The position numbers were made by a program, and so were the translations under genes. Source: Acidobacteriota bacterium (GTDB lineage Bacteria > Acidobacteriota > Vicinamibacteria > Vicinamibacterales > UBA2999). Taken from it: 64,000 nucleotides of DNA. The DNA lies in assembly GCA_020851565.1 (NCBI GenBank), contig JADZCN010000098.1, positions 1 to 64,000 on the forward strand. Reading direction: 5' to 3'. Below are positions 15,728 through 24,833 of this stretch, piece after piece. The notes below the pieces were generated by a model. The model did not search any database and had not been told where the DNA came from. It saw nothing but the letters and a program-made list of their open reading frames with translations. Positions within the stretch are counted from its first letter, which is position 1, and each line of letters opens with the position of its first letter.

Positions 15728-16951
15728 ATGCGAGTGGCGAAGATCAAGGTCAAGAACCCCGTCGTCGAGATGGACGGCGACGAGATGACGCGCATCATCT
15801 GGCAGAAGATCCGCGAAGAACTCATCCTCCCGTACCTCGACATCGACCTGAAGTACTTCGACCTCGGCATCGAGTCACGCGACGCCACGGGCGACCAGAT
15901 CACGATCGACTCGGCCAATGCCACGAAGCAGCACGGCGTGGCCGTCAAGTGCGCCACCATCACGCCGGACGAGGCGCGCGTCAAGGAGTTCGGCCTCAAG
16001 CAGATGTGGAAGTCGCCGAACGGGACGATCCGCAACATCCTGGACGGCACCATCTTCCGCGAGCCCATCGTCTGCCGGAACGTGCCGCGCCTGGTGCCCC
16101 ACTGGGACAAGCCGGTGGTGGTCGCCCGCCACGGTTTCGGCGATCAGTACCGCGCGCAGGACTTCCACTTCCCGGGCGCCGGCACCATCAGCATCAGCTG
16201 GACGCCGGAGGGCGGCGGCGAGCCCATCAGCCGCGAGGTCATCAAGACGAAGGGGAGCGGCATCGCGATGGGGATGTTCAACCTCGACGCCTCCATCGAG
16301 GGCTTCGCGCGCGCGTGCTTCACCTACGCGCTCGGCCGCAACTACCCGGTGTACCTCTCGTCGAAGAACACCATCCTCAAGGTGTACGACGGCACCTTCA
16401 AGAACACCTTCCAGCGTGTGTTCGACGAAGAGTTCAAGGCGAAGTTCGACGCCGCCGGGCTCACCTACGAGCATCGGCTCATCGACGACATGGTCGCCTC
16501 GAACCTGAAGTGGAGCGGCGGCTACCTGTGGGCGTGCAAGAACTACGACGGCGACGTGCAGTCGGACACGGTGGCCCAGGGCTACGGCTCGCTCGGCCTG
16601 ATGACCTCCGTGTTGACGTCGCCGGACGGGAAGACCGTGGAGGCCGAGGCCGCGCACGGCACGGTGACCCGCCACTACCGGATGCACCAGCAGGGCAAGC
16701 CGACGTCCACGAACCCGATTGCGTCCATCTACGCGTGGACGCGCGGCCTGCAGTACCGCGGCAGGTTCGACGACACGCCGGACGTGGTCCGCTTCGCGGA
16801 GACGCTGGAGAAGGTCTGCGTGGACGTGGTGGAGTCGGGGCGCATGACGAAGGACCTGGCCATCCTCATCCGGCCGGATCACCCGTACCTGACGACCGAT
16901 GAGTTCCTCGGCGCGATCAACGAGGAACTCCGCAGCCGCGTCGCGCAGTAG
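15728..16951 (+). CDS. icd: NADP-dependent isocitrate dehydrogenase (eukaryote-type, homodimeric)
   Basis: 407-residue TCA-cycle enzyme oxidising isocitrate to 2-oxoglutarate. Blocks of the type II/eukaryotic IDH group are present: [94 protein letters not shown] and [10 protein letters not shown] (NADP region). Length is typical. The ATG at 15728 has a GAAGGAG site; a GTG at 15734 is an alternative. The gene appears monocistronic, with a GC-rich hairpin downstream. Confidence 0.97.
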   Translation: MRVAKIKVKNPVVEMDGDEMTRIIWQKIREELILPYLDIDLKYFDLGIESRDATGDQITIDSANATKQHGVAVKCATITPDEARVKEFGLKQMWKSPNGTIRNILDGTIFREPIVCRNVPRLVPHWDKPVVVARHGFGDQYRAQDFHFPGAGTISISWTPEGGGEPISREVIKTKGSGIAMGMFNLDASIEGFARACFTYALGRNYPVYLSSKNTILKVYDGTFKNTFQRVFDEEFKAKFDAAGLTYEHRLIDDMVASNLKWSGGYLWACKNYDGDVQSDTVAQGYGSLGLMTSVLTSPDGKTVEAEAAHGTVTRHYRMHQQGKPTSTNPIASIYAWTRGLQYRGRFDDTPDVVRFAETLEKVCVDVVESGRMTKDLAILIRPDHPYLTTDEFLGAINEELRSRVAQ

Positions 16952-16953
16952 AT

Positions 16954-16986
16954 GCCGGGCGGCGGCGGAGAGGCCGCCGCCGGCGG
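16954..16986 (+). terminator. GC-rich inverted repeat after icd
   Basis: GCCGGGCGGCGGCGG, a short loop, then CCGCCGCCGGCGG start two bases after the icd stop codon. No T-run follows, so it is either a weak or factor-dependent terminator or an mRNA 3'-end stabiliser. Confidence 0.4.
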
Positions 16987-17059
16987 GTCATCCCGCACGC
17001 GCCGGCCTGGCTCCTGTGGGCGTCACGCACGCAGGCATCTGGTGCATACTGCGCCTGTC

Positions 17060-19141
17060 ATGAGGCGCACGACGACGGCCGCCGGATGCGTGGTCCTGCT
17101 GCTGGCCACGGCCGGGCACCCTGGCGCCCGAGCCCGGCAACCCACCTTCTCGACGGGGGTGGATCTGGTGACGGTCGGCGTGACCGTCACCAACCGGACA
17201 CTGGACCGCTATGCCGAGGATCTGACGGCAGCCGACTTCCAGGTCTGGGAGGACGGCCAGCCCCAGGCGGTCGCCCTGCTGACGCGCGAGCGACGGCCGG
17301 TCAGCCTGTGCCTGGTGCTCGACGGCTCAGGCAGCATGGCGTTCGAGTTCAGGCGACAGCTGGCCCGGGCGGCGATGGACGCGCTCGTCGAGGGCCTCGA
17401 GCCCGGCGACCAGGTCGCGGCGGTCGTGTTTCGCGACGCGGTGGACGTGCGCCTCCCGTGGACGCGCGCCGCCGACGCGCGATCGATCGACTGGCACGAC
17501 GCCTCGACAGGGGGCACCTCGCTCTTCGACGGCGTGCGCGCCGGCCTGGCGCTACTCGAGCAGGCGTCCAACCCGCGCCGCGCCATCGTGGTGGTCACCG
17601 ACGGGATCGAGAACAGCAGCCGGATATCGCTCGGGAACCTCGCGACCACCAGGCAGCAGAGCGAAGCCGTGGTGTACGCCTTCGGCATGAGCGCGCAGAG
17701 CACCGACGAGTCCGGGCGGTCGACGACGAGGCTGCTCGACCCGAAGCTGGAGACGCCCTGGATTGCCCAGCCGTCGGCACCTGGACCGGCCGCGCAGTCG
17801 GATACCCTGAACCGGCTCGTCGGAGACTCAGGCGGCACGCTGACGCGCATCAGCTCGGGGGCCGAAGCCGTCCAGGCGGCGCGCAACGTCGTGGCCGACC
17901 TGAGGTACCAGTACACGCTGGGCTACACGCCGACTCGCCCGATGGACGGACGGTATCGTCGGATGAAGGTCGCCGTCACCCGGCCCGGGCTCCACGTCCG
18001 CCATCGCGGTGGCTACCTTGCGATGCCGCGAAACCCGGCGGTGACTGTCACGCCACCGACGGCGACGCTGCCTCCCGCCCCGGTGTCGACGCCGGCGTCC
18101 GATGGGCGACCGCCCGCCGGTGCCACGGATCGTGTTGCGGCGTCACCTTCCGATCGTCTTGCAGCGGCGGAGGCGTATCGCCCCGCGTACGAGGCGGCGG
18201 TGAGGAGCGTCCGCGCCTCGCGTGGCTTCGCCGAGGCGTACGGCCTGATCGGCGCCTGGGATCGCGACGAGCTGTCGGCGGCCGTGGCCTCGGTGTCGCG
18301 GCGGTCCGATCCGGATCTCCTCGAAGCGGCCGCCCTCTTCCACCTCGAACTCGCGGCGGCGGGCGCGCCGGGGTCTCCCGATGACGCGTGGTACCACATC
18401 GGGCTCGGCGAGCGCCTGCTGGCCGAGCGGGTGGCCAGCCCGGAGCCACTGGCAGCTGCGTTCGCCTCCCGCTGGTACGCGGCGGGGGCGTCCGTGTTCC
18501 TCGCACAGTCCGACACGGTCAGGGCGCGGACCGTCGTCGATCACGGGCTCGATCGCGTGCCGGACCAGGCGCACCTGCACTTCATGGCCGGTCGCATCGA
18601 TGACATCGAGGCGCTGCGCTTCGACGAGGACCGTGGCGCGAGCGACGATGAGCGCGTGAGGCTGAACCTCGAACGACGAACGCGCCTGGCCCTGGCCGAG
18701 CGCGCCTACCAGGCGGCGCTCAGGCTCGACCCGGCACACGCTCCGGCCAGGATTCATCTGGCGCGCGTCCTCTTCCTCCTGGACAGGAACGACGAATCGC
18801 GGCGACTGCTCGAGCCCCTCGTCGACGCCCCCGCGCTGGTCGCTCCGGCGCGGTACCTGGCCACGCTGTTTCTCGCCGCCGTGCTCGAGCGGGCGGGCGA
18901 CCTTGACGGCGCCCGCGCGCGGCTGGCCGGTGTGCCCGCGTTTGCGCCGGGGCGACAGACAGCCTGGCTGGCGCTGGCCGACCTCGAGCTGCGCGCCGGT
19001 CGTGTCGACGAGGCCCGCCACATTGTCGAGGTCAATCTCGTGGCGGAGGGGGCAGCCGCTCGCGACGAGTGGTGGGGCTATCGGAACGGCGTGTTCCAGG
19101 TGGAGGACCTGGCATGGCTGCAGTCGCGCGTGTATCGGTAG
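17060..19141 (+). CDS. acidobacterial-type VWFA-domain protein with C-terminal TPR-like region
   Basis: 693-residue exported protein. A signal peptide is followed by the leader typical of the acidobacterial VWFA family: STGVDLVTVGVTVTNRTLDR, LTAADFQVWEDGQPQ. The VWA domain has a MIDAS-type DGSGSM within LCLVLDGSGSMAFEF and IVVVTDGIENSS. After TLGYTPTRPMDGRYRRMKVA the C-terminal half carries helical TPR-like units (RLALAERAYQAALRLDPAHA, IHLARVLFLLDRNDESRRLL). ATG 17060 is used because it begins the signal peptide and follows a CATACT -10-like box nine bases upstream. It overlaps the next VWFA gene by 28 bases, so the two are probably coupled. The role is unknown; metal-dependent protein binding is expected. 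Confidence 0.85.
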   Translation: MRRTTTAAGCVVLLLATAGHPGARARQPTFSTGVDLVTVGVTVTNRTLDRYAEDLTAADFQVWEDGQPQAVALLTRERRPVSLCLVLDGSGSMAFEFRRQLARAAMDALVEGLEPGDQVAAVVFRDAVDVRLPWTRAADARSIDWHDASTGGTSLFDGVRAGLALLEQASNPRRAIVVVTDGIENSSRISLGNLATTRQQSEAVVYAFGMSAQSTDESGRSTTRLLDPKLETPWIAQPSAPGPAAQSDTLNRLVGDSGGTLTRISSGAEAVQAARNVVADLRYQYTLGYTPTRPMDGRYRRMKVAVTRPGLHVRHRGGYLAMPRNPAVTVTPPTATLPPAPVSTPASDGRPPAGATDRVAASPSDRLAAAEAYRPAYEAAVRSVRASRGFAEAYGLIGAWDRDELSAAVASVSRRSDPDLLEAAALFHLELAAAGAPGSPDDAWYHIGLGERLLAERVASPEPLAAAFASRWYAAGASVFLAQSDTVRARTVVDHGLDRVPDQAHLHFMAGRIDDIEALRFDEDRGASDDERVRLNLERRTRLALAERAYQAALRLDPAHAPARIHLARVLFLLDRNDESRRLLEPLVDAPALVAPARYLATLFLAAVLERAGDLDGARARLAGVPAFAPGRQTAWLALADLELRAGRVDEARHIVEVNLVAEGAAARDEWWGYRNGVFQVEDLAWLQSRVYR

Positions 19142-20040
19142 CCGCGCTCGGCGTGGTCCTCTGGCGCGCGGCGCTGCCCGGCGCGAGCGCTGCGCAGGCG
19201 CCCGTGTTCCGCACGTCGGTGGAGGTGGTCCGCGTCGACGTCTCGGTCACGCGCGGCGGTGCGCCGGTAGACGGGCTGCTGCCGAGCCACTTCCAGGTGC
19301 TCGACAACGGCGTCGCCCAGACCATCGAGCGCGTGTCGCGGGAAGAGGTGCCGCTGCGCCTGCTGCTCGCGCTCGACACGAGCGGCAGCGTGGCCGGTGG
19401 GCGCCTCCGCGCGCTGGCCGACGCGGCCCAGGCGCTCGTGCGGGCCCTTCGCCCCGACGACCAGGTGGGCCTGCTGACGTTCGACCAGGCCATTCGTCTC
19501 GCGATGGCCCCGACCCGCGCGCACGCCGAGGTGATCGGGGCACTCGATCGGCTGGAGGCCTCCGGCCCGACGGCCTGGCGCGACGCGCTGTTCGCCGGCC
19601 TGCAACTCGTCGGCGATGCGGCCGACGCACGCCCGGTGGTGCTCCTGTTCACCGACGGCGACGATACCGCCAGTTGGGTTACTCCCACGGCCATCGGCGA
19701 AGTCGTCCGGCGCTCGGGCGTGGTGCTGCATGCCGTGGGTCTTGCCACCCCACGGAAGGCCGTCAGTGGCAGCCGCTGGCGCGGGCGCCCGGATCCGGGC
19801 CCCGCGCCGTCGCTGCTGCAGGCCGTCGAGGCAGGGGGTGGGCATGTGTGGTCCGCCGAGTCGGCGGCGGCACTTCGCCGCCTGTTCACCGGAGTGCTCG
19901 ACGAGCTTCGCGCCCGTTACCTCATTGTCTACGCGCGGCAGGGGACGACCGCGCCGGGCTGGCACGAGGTCAACGTGCGGCTGAAGGGTGTCCGGGGCGA
20001 CGTCCGCGCGCGGCCCGGGTACTTCGTTGCCACGAGATGA
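19114..20040 (+). CDS. acidobacterial-type VWFA-domain protein, short
   Basis: 308-residue exported paralogue of the preceding gene. Family features: FRTSVEVVRVDVSVTRGG, LPSHFQVLDNGVAQTIERVS, the MIDAS core LLLALDTSGSVAGGRL, VVLLFTDGDDTASW, and C-terminal ARYLIVYARQGT plus VRARPGYFVA. The start is inside the end of the upstream gene (28-base overlap) with a GGAGG site at 19101-19105, so translational coupling is likely. It lacks the TPR-like extension. Function unknown. Confidence 0.87.
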   Translation: MAAVARVSVAALGVVLWRAALPGASAAQAPVFRTSVEVVRVDVSVTRGGAPVDGLLPSHFQVLDNGVAQTIERVSREEVPLRLLLALDTSGSVAGGRLRALADAAQALVRALRPDDQVGLLTFDQAIRLAMAPTRAHAEVIGALDRLEASGPTAWRDALFAGLQLVGDAADARPVVLLFTDGDDTASWVTPTAIGEVVRRSGVVLHAVGLATPRKAVSGSRWRGRPDPGPAPSLLQAVEAGGGHVWSAESAAALRRLFTGVLDELRARYLIVYARQGTTAPGWHEVNVRLKGVRGDVRARPGYFVATR

Positions 20041-20104
20041 TCGGCGGCGCGGGCCGCCGGGTCATCGGGTTGACCGCGTGCGGGCAGCCGGCGAGGATAC
20101 CCCC

Positions 20105-20210
20105 ATGACGACCCGCCTTTCCGATTGCCGTCCTCGTCGTGCTCCCGATCCAGAGTGCGCTGCTGACGAAGTTCTGGGGCCGCCCGATCCACCTCGGTCG
20201 CCACGGTCCG
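20105..20210 (+). pseudogene. possible remnant of an esterase-like gene
   Basis: A weak coding trace: an ATG with MTTRL, then in a shifted frame a stretch reading PIQSALLTKFWGRPIHLG that resembles the N-terminal part of bacterial enterochelin-esterase-like proteins. It runs out at the stop codon of the neighbouring minus-strand gene. It is short, frameshifted and truncated. The call rests on one recognisable stretch only. Confidence 0.3.
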
Positions 20211-21446
20211 TCACATGCCCATCGTCGCCGCGAGCAGCACGACGAACGTCGCGGTGCGCATCATCTGCGGGATGTCGGCCCACTCGTCGGCAAACCCGCG
20301 CTGGCCGCCGCGCTCGCCGCCGATGCCGATGGCGGGCACGCCCTGACCGAGTGGCACGTTGAGGTTGGCGGAGCCCGCGTTACCGAGCCGCGGCTCGTAG
20401 CCGAGGTGCATCGAGACGGCCGCGGCCGTGGTCACGAGCGCCGAGTCGCGGAAGCCCGGAATCTGGCCGCCCGGCGTCAGCTGGAACGGTTCCATGGCAA
20501 AGGCGATGGTCGTCTCGCGCGTGACCTCCGTCAGGATGCGGCGGACCTCGGCCTCCACTTCATCGACCCGCTCTCCGACCAGCGAGCGGACGTCGAGGGA
20601 GAACCACCCCGTCGCGGGCTTGTGATTGAACACCGCCCCGCTCTGAAGCATGGCCACGTTGACGACGACCCGGTCGTCCTTGAAGCGATCGGGATGGGGC
20701 AGCTGCAGGATACGGTCGACGGCGCGCCCGATCCCCTGGTTGACGTTGGGGACGCCGCCATTCAGCGAATGACCGGGCGGTCCGGACGCGACGATCTTCC
20801 ACCAGTGAATCGTGATGGCCCCGTAGGTGATGCTGTGCCCGTCGCCCAGCACGTCCACGAAGGCGAGCGCGCGATCCTTCCACTCGGCAAAGAGCGCCTG
20901 CATGCCCTTGAGGCCCGTTTCTTCCTGGGCGACGGCGGCGAACACGAGGTCGTGCTCGGGCCTCAGCCCGCTGCGGATGATGGCGTCGGCGGCCGCCACC
21001 AGGGCGGCGGTGGTGGTCGAGGTGTTGGTGCCGGGCCCCACCACCCGATCGCCCACGATGGCCGGCTTCCGCGCCGCAGCCCTCTGGTGCTCGGCCACCG
21101 TGGCCAGGTCGTCGAGCGTCGAGACGAAGACCAGCGCCTTGCCGGAACGCCCGCGGATGCGGCCGACGACGTTGGGGGCGACGTCGACGGCTACGTCGGC
21201 GAGGCCGATGCGCCGCATCTCGTCGGCGACGGCGTGGGCGCGGTCGTGCTCCTGGCCGGACGGCGAGACGATGGCGCCGATCTCGGCGAGCCAGGCGGCG
21301 GTCGGGTTGCGCCGCGCCTCGACGGCGGCCAGCGCTGAGGTCACCGCCGGATCCGCCAGCGCCTGGCCCAGCGTCCGCTGCGCGGCTGCGGGTCGAGGCG
21401 CCAGCACGGCCACCACCGCCACCGCCGTCACGAGCCTGCCTGTCAT
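20211..21446 (-). CDS. exported M20-family metallopeptidase-like protein with altered metal site
   Basis: 411-residue protein with a signal peptide (MTGRLVTAVAVVAVLAPRPA, then AAA-Q). The M20/M25/M40 fold is recognisable: SPSGQEHDRAHAVADEMRR, VGRIRGRSGKALVFVSTLDD, FAAVAQEETGLKGMQ, a dimerisation-domain-like stretch with ASGPPGHSLNGGVPN, and a C-terminal GSANLNVPLGQGVPAIG. Several expected zinc ligands differ. HxD is TLD (residues 110-112), the bridging Asp is Asn141 in GPGTNTSTTT, and the final His is replaced in FADEWADI. The Glu pair (175-176) and Asp198 remain. It may be catalytically changed or inactive. A TAGAAT box ends six bases before the ATG. Confidence 0.8.
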   Translation of the reverse strand: MTGRLVTAVAVVAVLAPRPAAAQRTLGQALADPAVTSALAAVEARRNPTAAWLAEIGAIVSPSGQEHDRAHAVADEMRRIGLADVAVDVAPNVVGRIRGRSGKALVFVSTLDDLATVAEHQRAAARKPAIVGDRVVGPGTNTSTTTAALVAAADAIIRSGLRPEHDLVFAAVAQEETGLKGMQALFAEWKDRALAFVDVLGDGHSITYGAITIHWWKIVASGPPGHSLNGGVPNVNQGIGRAVDRILQLPHPDRFKDDRVVVNVAMLQSGAVFNHKPATGWFSLDVRSLVGERVDEVEAEVRRILTEVTRETTIAFAMEPFQLTPGGQIPGFRDSALVTTAAAVSMHLGYEPRLGNAGSANLNVPLGQGVPAIGIGGERGGQRGFADEWADIPQMMRTATFVVLLAATMGM

Positions 21447-21452
21447 CGTGCG

Positions 21453-21458
21453 ATTCTA
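21453..21458 (-). promoter_or_regulatory. -10 box TAGAAT for the M20-like gene, leaderless spacing
   Basis: On the minus strand TAGAAT is followed by CGCACG and then ATG (21446). With normal initiation distance the first transcribed base is the A of the ATG. Confidence 0.6.
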
Positions 21459-21546
21459 CCGAACGTCGAAGCCGCCGCATCTCGCGCCGGGGCGGTCCGC
21501 TACATTCCGCCGTGGGCGCAGTGATGCGCCGATGGGGGAGGAAGTC

Positions 21547-21903
21547 ATGCTCACACGCACCGCCCTGGCGTCACCGCCGACGCGGCCACTCGCGGAAGGC
21601 ACGCCGGCAAAGGACCCGACCGCGGACCCCGACGTGCGGGGCGCCCAGCGGCTGTTCAGCGCGTGGGCCGAGGGCCAGCTGCGCGCGCGCGGCTATCCCG
21701 GCATGGCCGTCGGCGTCGTCTCGGACGAGCGCCTCGTCTGCGCCTCCGGCTTCGGCCTGGCCAACCTCGCGGCCAAGACGCCGATGACGCCGCAGACGAA
21801 GTCCCGCATGGCGTCGCACAGCAAGCTGTTCACGGCGACGGCCATCATGCAGCTCCGCGAGCAGGGTTAGCTGCACCTGGACGATCCCGTCTCGAAGAGG
21901 GGG
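21547..21903 (+). pseudogene. truncated beta-lactamase-family serine hydrolase
   Basis: The gene starts well (GGGGGAGGAAG site, ATG 21547) and encodes the N-terminus of a class C beta-lactamase-like hydrolase: GYPGMAVGVVSDERLVCASG, then FGLANLAAKTPMTPQTKSRM and the SxxK motif in ASHSKLFTATAIMQLREQG. A TAG at 21868-21870 interrupts it exactly where the family continues. The same frame goes on as LHLDDPVSK and then loses similarity. The catalytic Ser/Lys are present but most of the domain is gone, so no active product is expected. Confidence 0.8.
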
Positions 21904-22012
21904 CCAATCTCGACAACCCCATCGAGCTCGAGCCGCTCGGCGATGGGACGCCCGGCCGCGCACGCTCGCGCTGGTTTGCAGATCGCTCCCATTTCGCCGA
22001 CGATGGGATGGC

Positions 22013-23593
22013 ATGCCGCGCGGCGCACTGTCTCTCCTGCTGGGAGCGTGGCTGGTTCTCACCGGCCACGCCCAGGCTCGATCCACCGCTTCGCCCGACT
22101 GCCACTTGTGGCAGGACTGCCGGGACCAGGTTGAACAGGCCATCGCCGCCGGCTCCTTCGAGCGCGCGCACGATCTCGCCTGGCGCGCCGTGCAGCGCGG
22201 TCCGAAGGACGATCCCGCGCTGATGTTCCTCCTGGCGCGCGCGCAAAGCCTGGCGGGACGGCCGCAGGACGCGCTCGTCATGGTGCGCCGCCTCGCGGAG
22301 CGTGGCATCGCGACGGAGGCCCTGGCGCACCCGGACCTGGCGCGCATGCGCGCCCTGCCTGGCTGGCCCGAGGTGGAAACCCTCGTGGCCCGCGCGGGCC
22401 CGAGCGAGACGATCGCGGCCGCGGCGCCGGCCGAGAAAACAATGCCGGAGGTGGCGAGGCCCGAGACGCCGACGCCGGGGCTGAAGCCCCGGCGCTCCGA
22501 AGAGCCTCCACCTGCCGACGCGCCCCGCACCGAGGCGGCCCGCACCGACGCGCCCCGCACCGACGCGCGCCGTACCGACGCGCCCAGCGCAGACGCGCCC
22601 CGCGCCGATGTATCCGATACCGACGCGCCCGGCATCGACGTGCTCGGACGTACGAAGCGCCGGGGCGTCAGCGCCGGCGTGGCGCCGGCGTCCGTTGCGC
22701 CGGTCGAGCTGGCGGCTCCCGTCGACGAGGCCGCGCGTTTCACGACCGACGGCTTCGTCCCCGCGGGACTGGCCTACGACGCGGTGTCGCGCCGCTACCT
22801 TTTCGGGGATCGCGACGGCCGCAAGCTGCGGGTGGTCGGTGAGGGCCTGGACCACGCGGTGGATCTGGTGCGGGCCGAGTCGGCGGGATTCCAGGACGTG
22901 CGCGCGCTCGCCATTGACACCAGGCGTGGCGACTTGTGGGTGGCCAGCGGCGATGCGGACGGCGCCGGGGCCACGCTGCACAAGCTGCAGCTCGTCTCCG
23001 GGCGCCCGCTTCATTCCATCCGGTTCGAAGCAGACGAGACCGCCGTTGTCCCGGTTGACCTGGCCATCACCGCGGACGGGAGCGTCATCGTGCTCGACGG
23101 CACCGGCGGTATGCACCGCCTGCGGCCCGGGGCATCGACCATCGAGACCGTCGTGCAGGCGAAGGTGGCGGGCGCCACGAGCCTGGCGCCGGCGGAGGAC
23201 GGTGCGTGGCTCGTGGCCCACGAGGCGGGACTGTCGCGCGTGGAGCTGTCCTCGCGGCGCGTGAGCGCTCTCGCCGCGCCGACGGGGATCAGCCTTGCAG
23301 CCTTCGAGCGGATCCGCGCCTACCGCGACGGGCTCGTCGGCGTCCAGGCGGAGGCCGACGGCACGCGCCGTCTCGTCCGGCTCGAGCTGGCCGGGCGTGG
23401 CCGCTCCGTGCGAGCGGTCACGAGATTCGATACCCGCATCGAGGGCACAGCCGGCCCTGTTTTCCTCGCGCTGTCGGGCGATGATCTGTCGTTCGTCACG
23501 ATGGGCGTACAATCGACTTCCCCCACGCCCGCCGGCGCGACGCCGGCTCGCGAGCCGGCCGAGATCGTCGTGCGCCGGATTCGCCTTCGTTGA
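22013..23593 (+). CDS. exported protein with TPR-like N-terminus and beta-propeller-like C-terminus
   Basis: 526-residue protein of unknown function. Signal peptide (ALSLLLGAWLVLTGHAQA); residues about 30-115 are helical and TPR-like (ERAHDLAWRAVQRGPKDDPA, FLLARAQSLAGRPQDALVMV). Residues about 163-205 are a low-complexity linker of repeated DAPRT/DARRT units, encoded by a short tandem repeat at 22510-22632. From about 240 on, repeated strands such as GLAYDAVSRRYLFGDRDGRK, VRALAIDTRRGDLWVASGD and VDLAITADGSVIVLDGTGG indicate an NHL/SMP-30-type propeller. The next gene begins 13 bases after the stop, suggesting cotranscription. Partner and ligand unknown. Confidence 0.7.
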   Translation: MPRGALSLLLGAWLVLTGHAQARSTASPDCHLWQDCRDQVEQAIAAGSFERAHDLAWRAVQRGPKDDPALMFLLARAQSLAGRPQDALVMVRRLAERGIATEALAHPDLARMRALPGWPEVETLVARAGPSETIAAAAPAEKTMPEVARPETPTPGLKPRRSEEPPPADAPRTEAARTDAPRTDARRTDAPSADAPRADVSDTDAPGIDVLGRTKRRGVSAGVAPASVAPVELAAPVDEAARFTTDGFVPAGLAYDAVSRRYLFGDRDGRKLRVVGEGLDHAVDLVRAESAGFQDVRALAIDTRRGDLWVASGDADGAGATLHKLQLVSGRPLHSIRFEADETAVVPVDLAITADGSVIVLDGTGGMHRLRPGASTIETVVQAKVAGATSLAPAEDGAWLVAHEAGLSRVELSSRRVSALAAPTGISLAAFERIRAYRDGLVGVQAEADGTRRLVRLELAGRGRSVRAVTRFDTRIEGTAGPVFLALSGDDLSFVTMGVQSTSPTPAGATPAREPAEIVVRRIRLR

Positions 23594-23605
23594 CGCGCGA
23601 CCACG

Positions 23606-24175
23606 ATGCCCAGACTCGTCCTGCCGACCCTCGAGACCATGAAACCGGACCAGCGCGCCGTCTACGCCAAGACGGTCGCCGGCCGCCGCGGCTCGGTGCC
23701 AGCCAATGTCCTCGTCTGGCTGCACAGCCCCGAACTGGCGGCGCGGGCCCAGAAGCTCGGCGAGCTGGTGCGATACGAGACCGCGCTCGGGCCGCGATGG
23801 TCGGAGCTGGCCATCCTGGTCGTGGCGCGCCACTGGACGTGTCACTACGAGTGGGCCGTGCACCTGACGGAAGCGGCCCGGGCCGGGGTGCCGGCTGAAG
23901 TCGTCGAGGCCATCGAAGCGCGGCGGGAGCCGGCGCTCGCGGACGAGGCCGACCGCGCGGTCCACAGGTTCGCGTCGGAGCTGGTCGCGTCCGGGCGGGT
24001 GCCCGAGGACGTGTACCGGGCTGCCGTGCTCGCGGTCGGGCAGAAGGCCGTGGTGGAACTGGCGGCGCTGGTTGGCTACTACACGATGGTCGCGTTCACG
24101 TTGAACGCCTTCGAGATCCCCGCGCCGGCCGGGTCACCGGGGCTCGACAGGGTGCCGGGGCGCGATACCGCGTGA
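23606..24175 (+). CDS. carboxymuconolactone decarboxylase family protein
   Basis: 189-residue protein of the CMD/AhpD-like fold: RYETALGPRWSELAILVVAR, HWTCHYEWAVHLTEAARAG, VPAEVVEAI, VGQKAVVELAALVGYYTMVA. Only a single Cys sits in the region where AhpD-type peroxidases have CxxC (HWTCHYEW), so it is unlikely to be a thiol peroxidase. It groups with the gamma-carboxymuconolactone decarboxylase-like proteins of unclear substrate. It is followed after 60 bases by a thioredoxin gene. Confidence 0.85.
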   Translation: MPRLVLPTLETMKPDQRAVYAKTVAGRRGSVPANVLVWLHSPELAARAQKLGELVRYETALGPRWSELAILVVARHWTCHYEWAVHLTEAARAGVPAEVVEAIEARREPALADEADRAVHRFASELVASGRVPEDVYRAAVLAVGQKAVVELAALVGYYTMVAFTLNAFEIPAPAGSPGLDRVPGRDTA

Positions 24176-24235
24176 GCGTTGTCACCTGGCGGACGGTTGC
24201 TGCATCTCTGGAGCTGCCCCGATCAGGAGAGACCG

Positions 24236-24661
24236 ATGATCCGACCGTGCCCGGCCTGCGGGCGTAAGAACCGCATTCCCGCCAGCCGCCTCACCGACAA
24301 CGTCCGGTGCGGGGCGTGCAAGACGATGTTTCCATCCCTGGCCGAGCCGATCGAGGCCGACCCGGCGCTCTTCGAGGACATCGTCCAGGGCGCGACGGTG
24401 CCCGTGCTCGTGGACTTCTGGGCCGCCTGGTGTGCGCCGTGCCGGATGGCGGCGCCCGAAGTGGCGGCCGTGGCGGCCGAGATGGCCGGGCGTGCCCTCG
24501 TGCTCAAGGTGGACACGGACCGGCATCCCGATCTCGCCGCCCGCTACGGTGTGCAGGGCATTCCGAACTTCGTCGTCCTGAAGGGGGGAAAGGTCGTCTT
24601 CCAGCAGGCAGGCGTCGTGCGCCGCACCGAGATGCGGAGCTGGCTCGAGCGCGCCGCATAG
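24236..24661 (+). CDS. trxC: thioredoxin 2 with N-terminal zinc finger
   Basis: 141-residue cytoplasmic thiol-disulfide reductase. An N-terminal zinc-ribbon (CPACG and CGACK, residues about 5-29) is followed by a thioredoxin fold with the active site WCAPC in DFWAAWCAPCRMAAPE, the cis-Pro in GVQGIPNFVVLKGG and KVDTDRHPDLAARYGV. The zinc ribbon identifies it as Trx2 rather than Trx1. The ATG at 24236 has an AGGAGA site. Confidence 0.93.
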   Translation: MIRPCPACGRKNRIPASRLTDNVRCGACKTMFPSLAEPIEADPALFEDIVQGATVPVLVDFWAAWCAPCRMAAPEVAAVAAEMAGRALVLKVDTDRHPDLAARYGVQGIPNFVVLKGGKVVFQQAGVVRRTEMRSWLERAA

Positions 24662-24754
24662 CCGCTCGCCCGTCCTGGGCGGGACCCCGCGCACGACGCG
24701 GCAATGAAGCGGCGGCTTCGTGCAGCGTCGAGCTTGAGGCCCCAGCACCTCCTG

Positions 24755-24760
24755 TATACT
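24755..24760 (+). promoter_or_regulatory. candidate promoter -10 TATACT for the oxidase operon
   Basis: TATACT with a TTGAGG 15 bases upstream as possible -35 (short spacing). It is the first promoter-like signal ahead of the respiratory operon that runs to about 30.5 kb. Confidence 0.45.
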
Positions 24761-24764
24761 CCTC

Positions 24765-24830
24765 ATGCGCGCCACGTCCGCTGGTCTGCGCATCGCCGGC
24801 ACTCGTTCCACGCCGCGCGTCAGTGGGTGA
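24765..24830 (+). CDS. possible 21-residue leader peptide (uORF)
   Basis: ATG four bases after the TATACT box opens a 21-codon frame (MRATSAGLRIAGTRSTPRVS-G) whose stop lies three bases before the ATG of oxidase subunit IIa. The distance suits translational coupling. It has no similarity I recognise and may simply be chance; its position is the only support. Confidence 0.25.
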   Translation: MRATSAGLRIAGTRSTPRVSG

Positions 24831-24833
24831 GCC

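Noticed and set aside
16952..17059. Upstream extension of the first VWFA gene to 16952
   Set aside because: The extension is Gly/Arg-rich, overlaps the post-icd hairpin and would bury the signal peptide; ATG 17060 is better.
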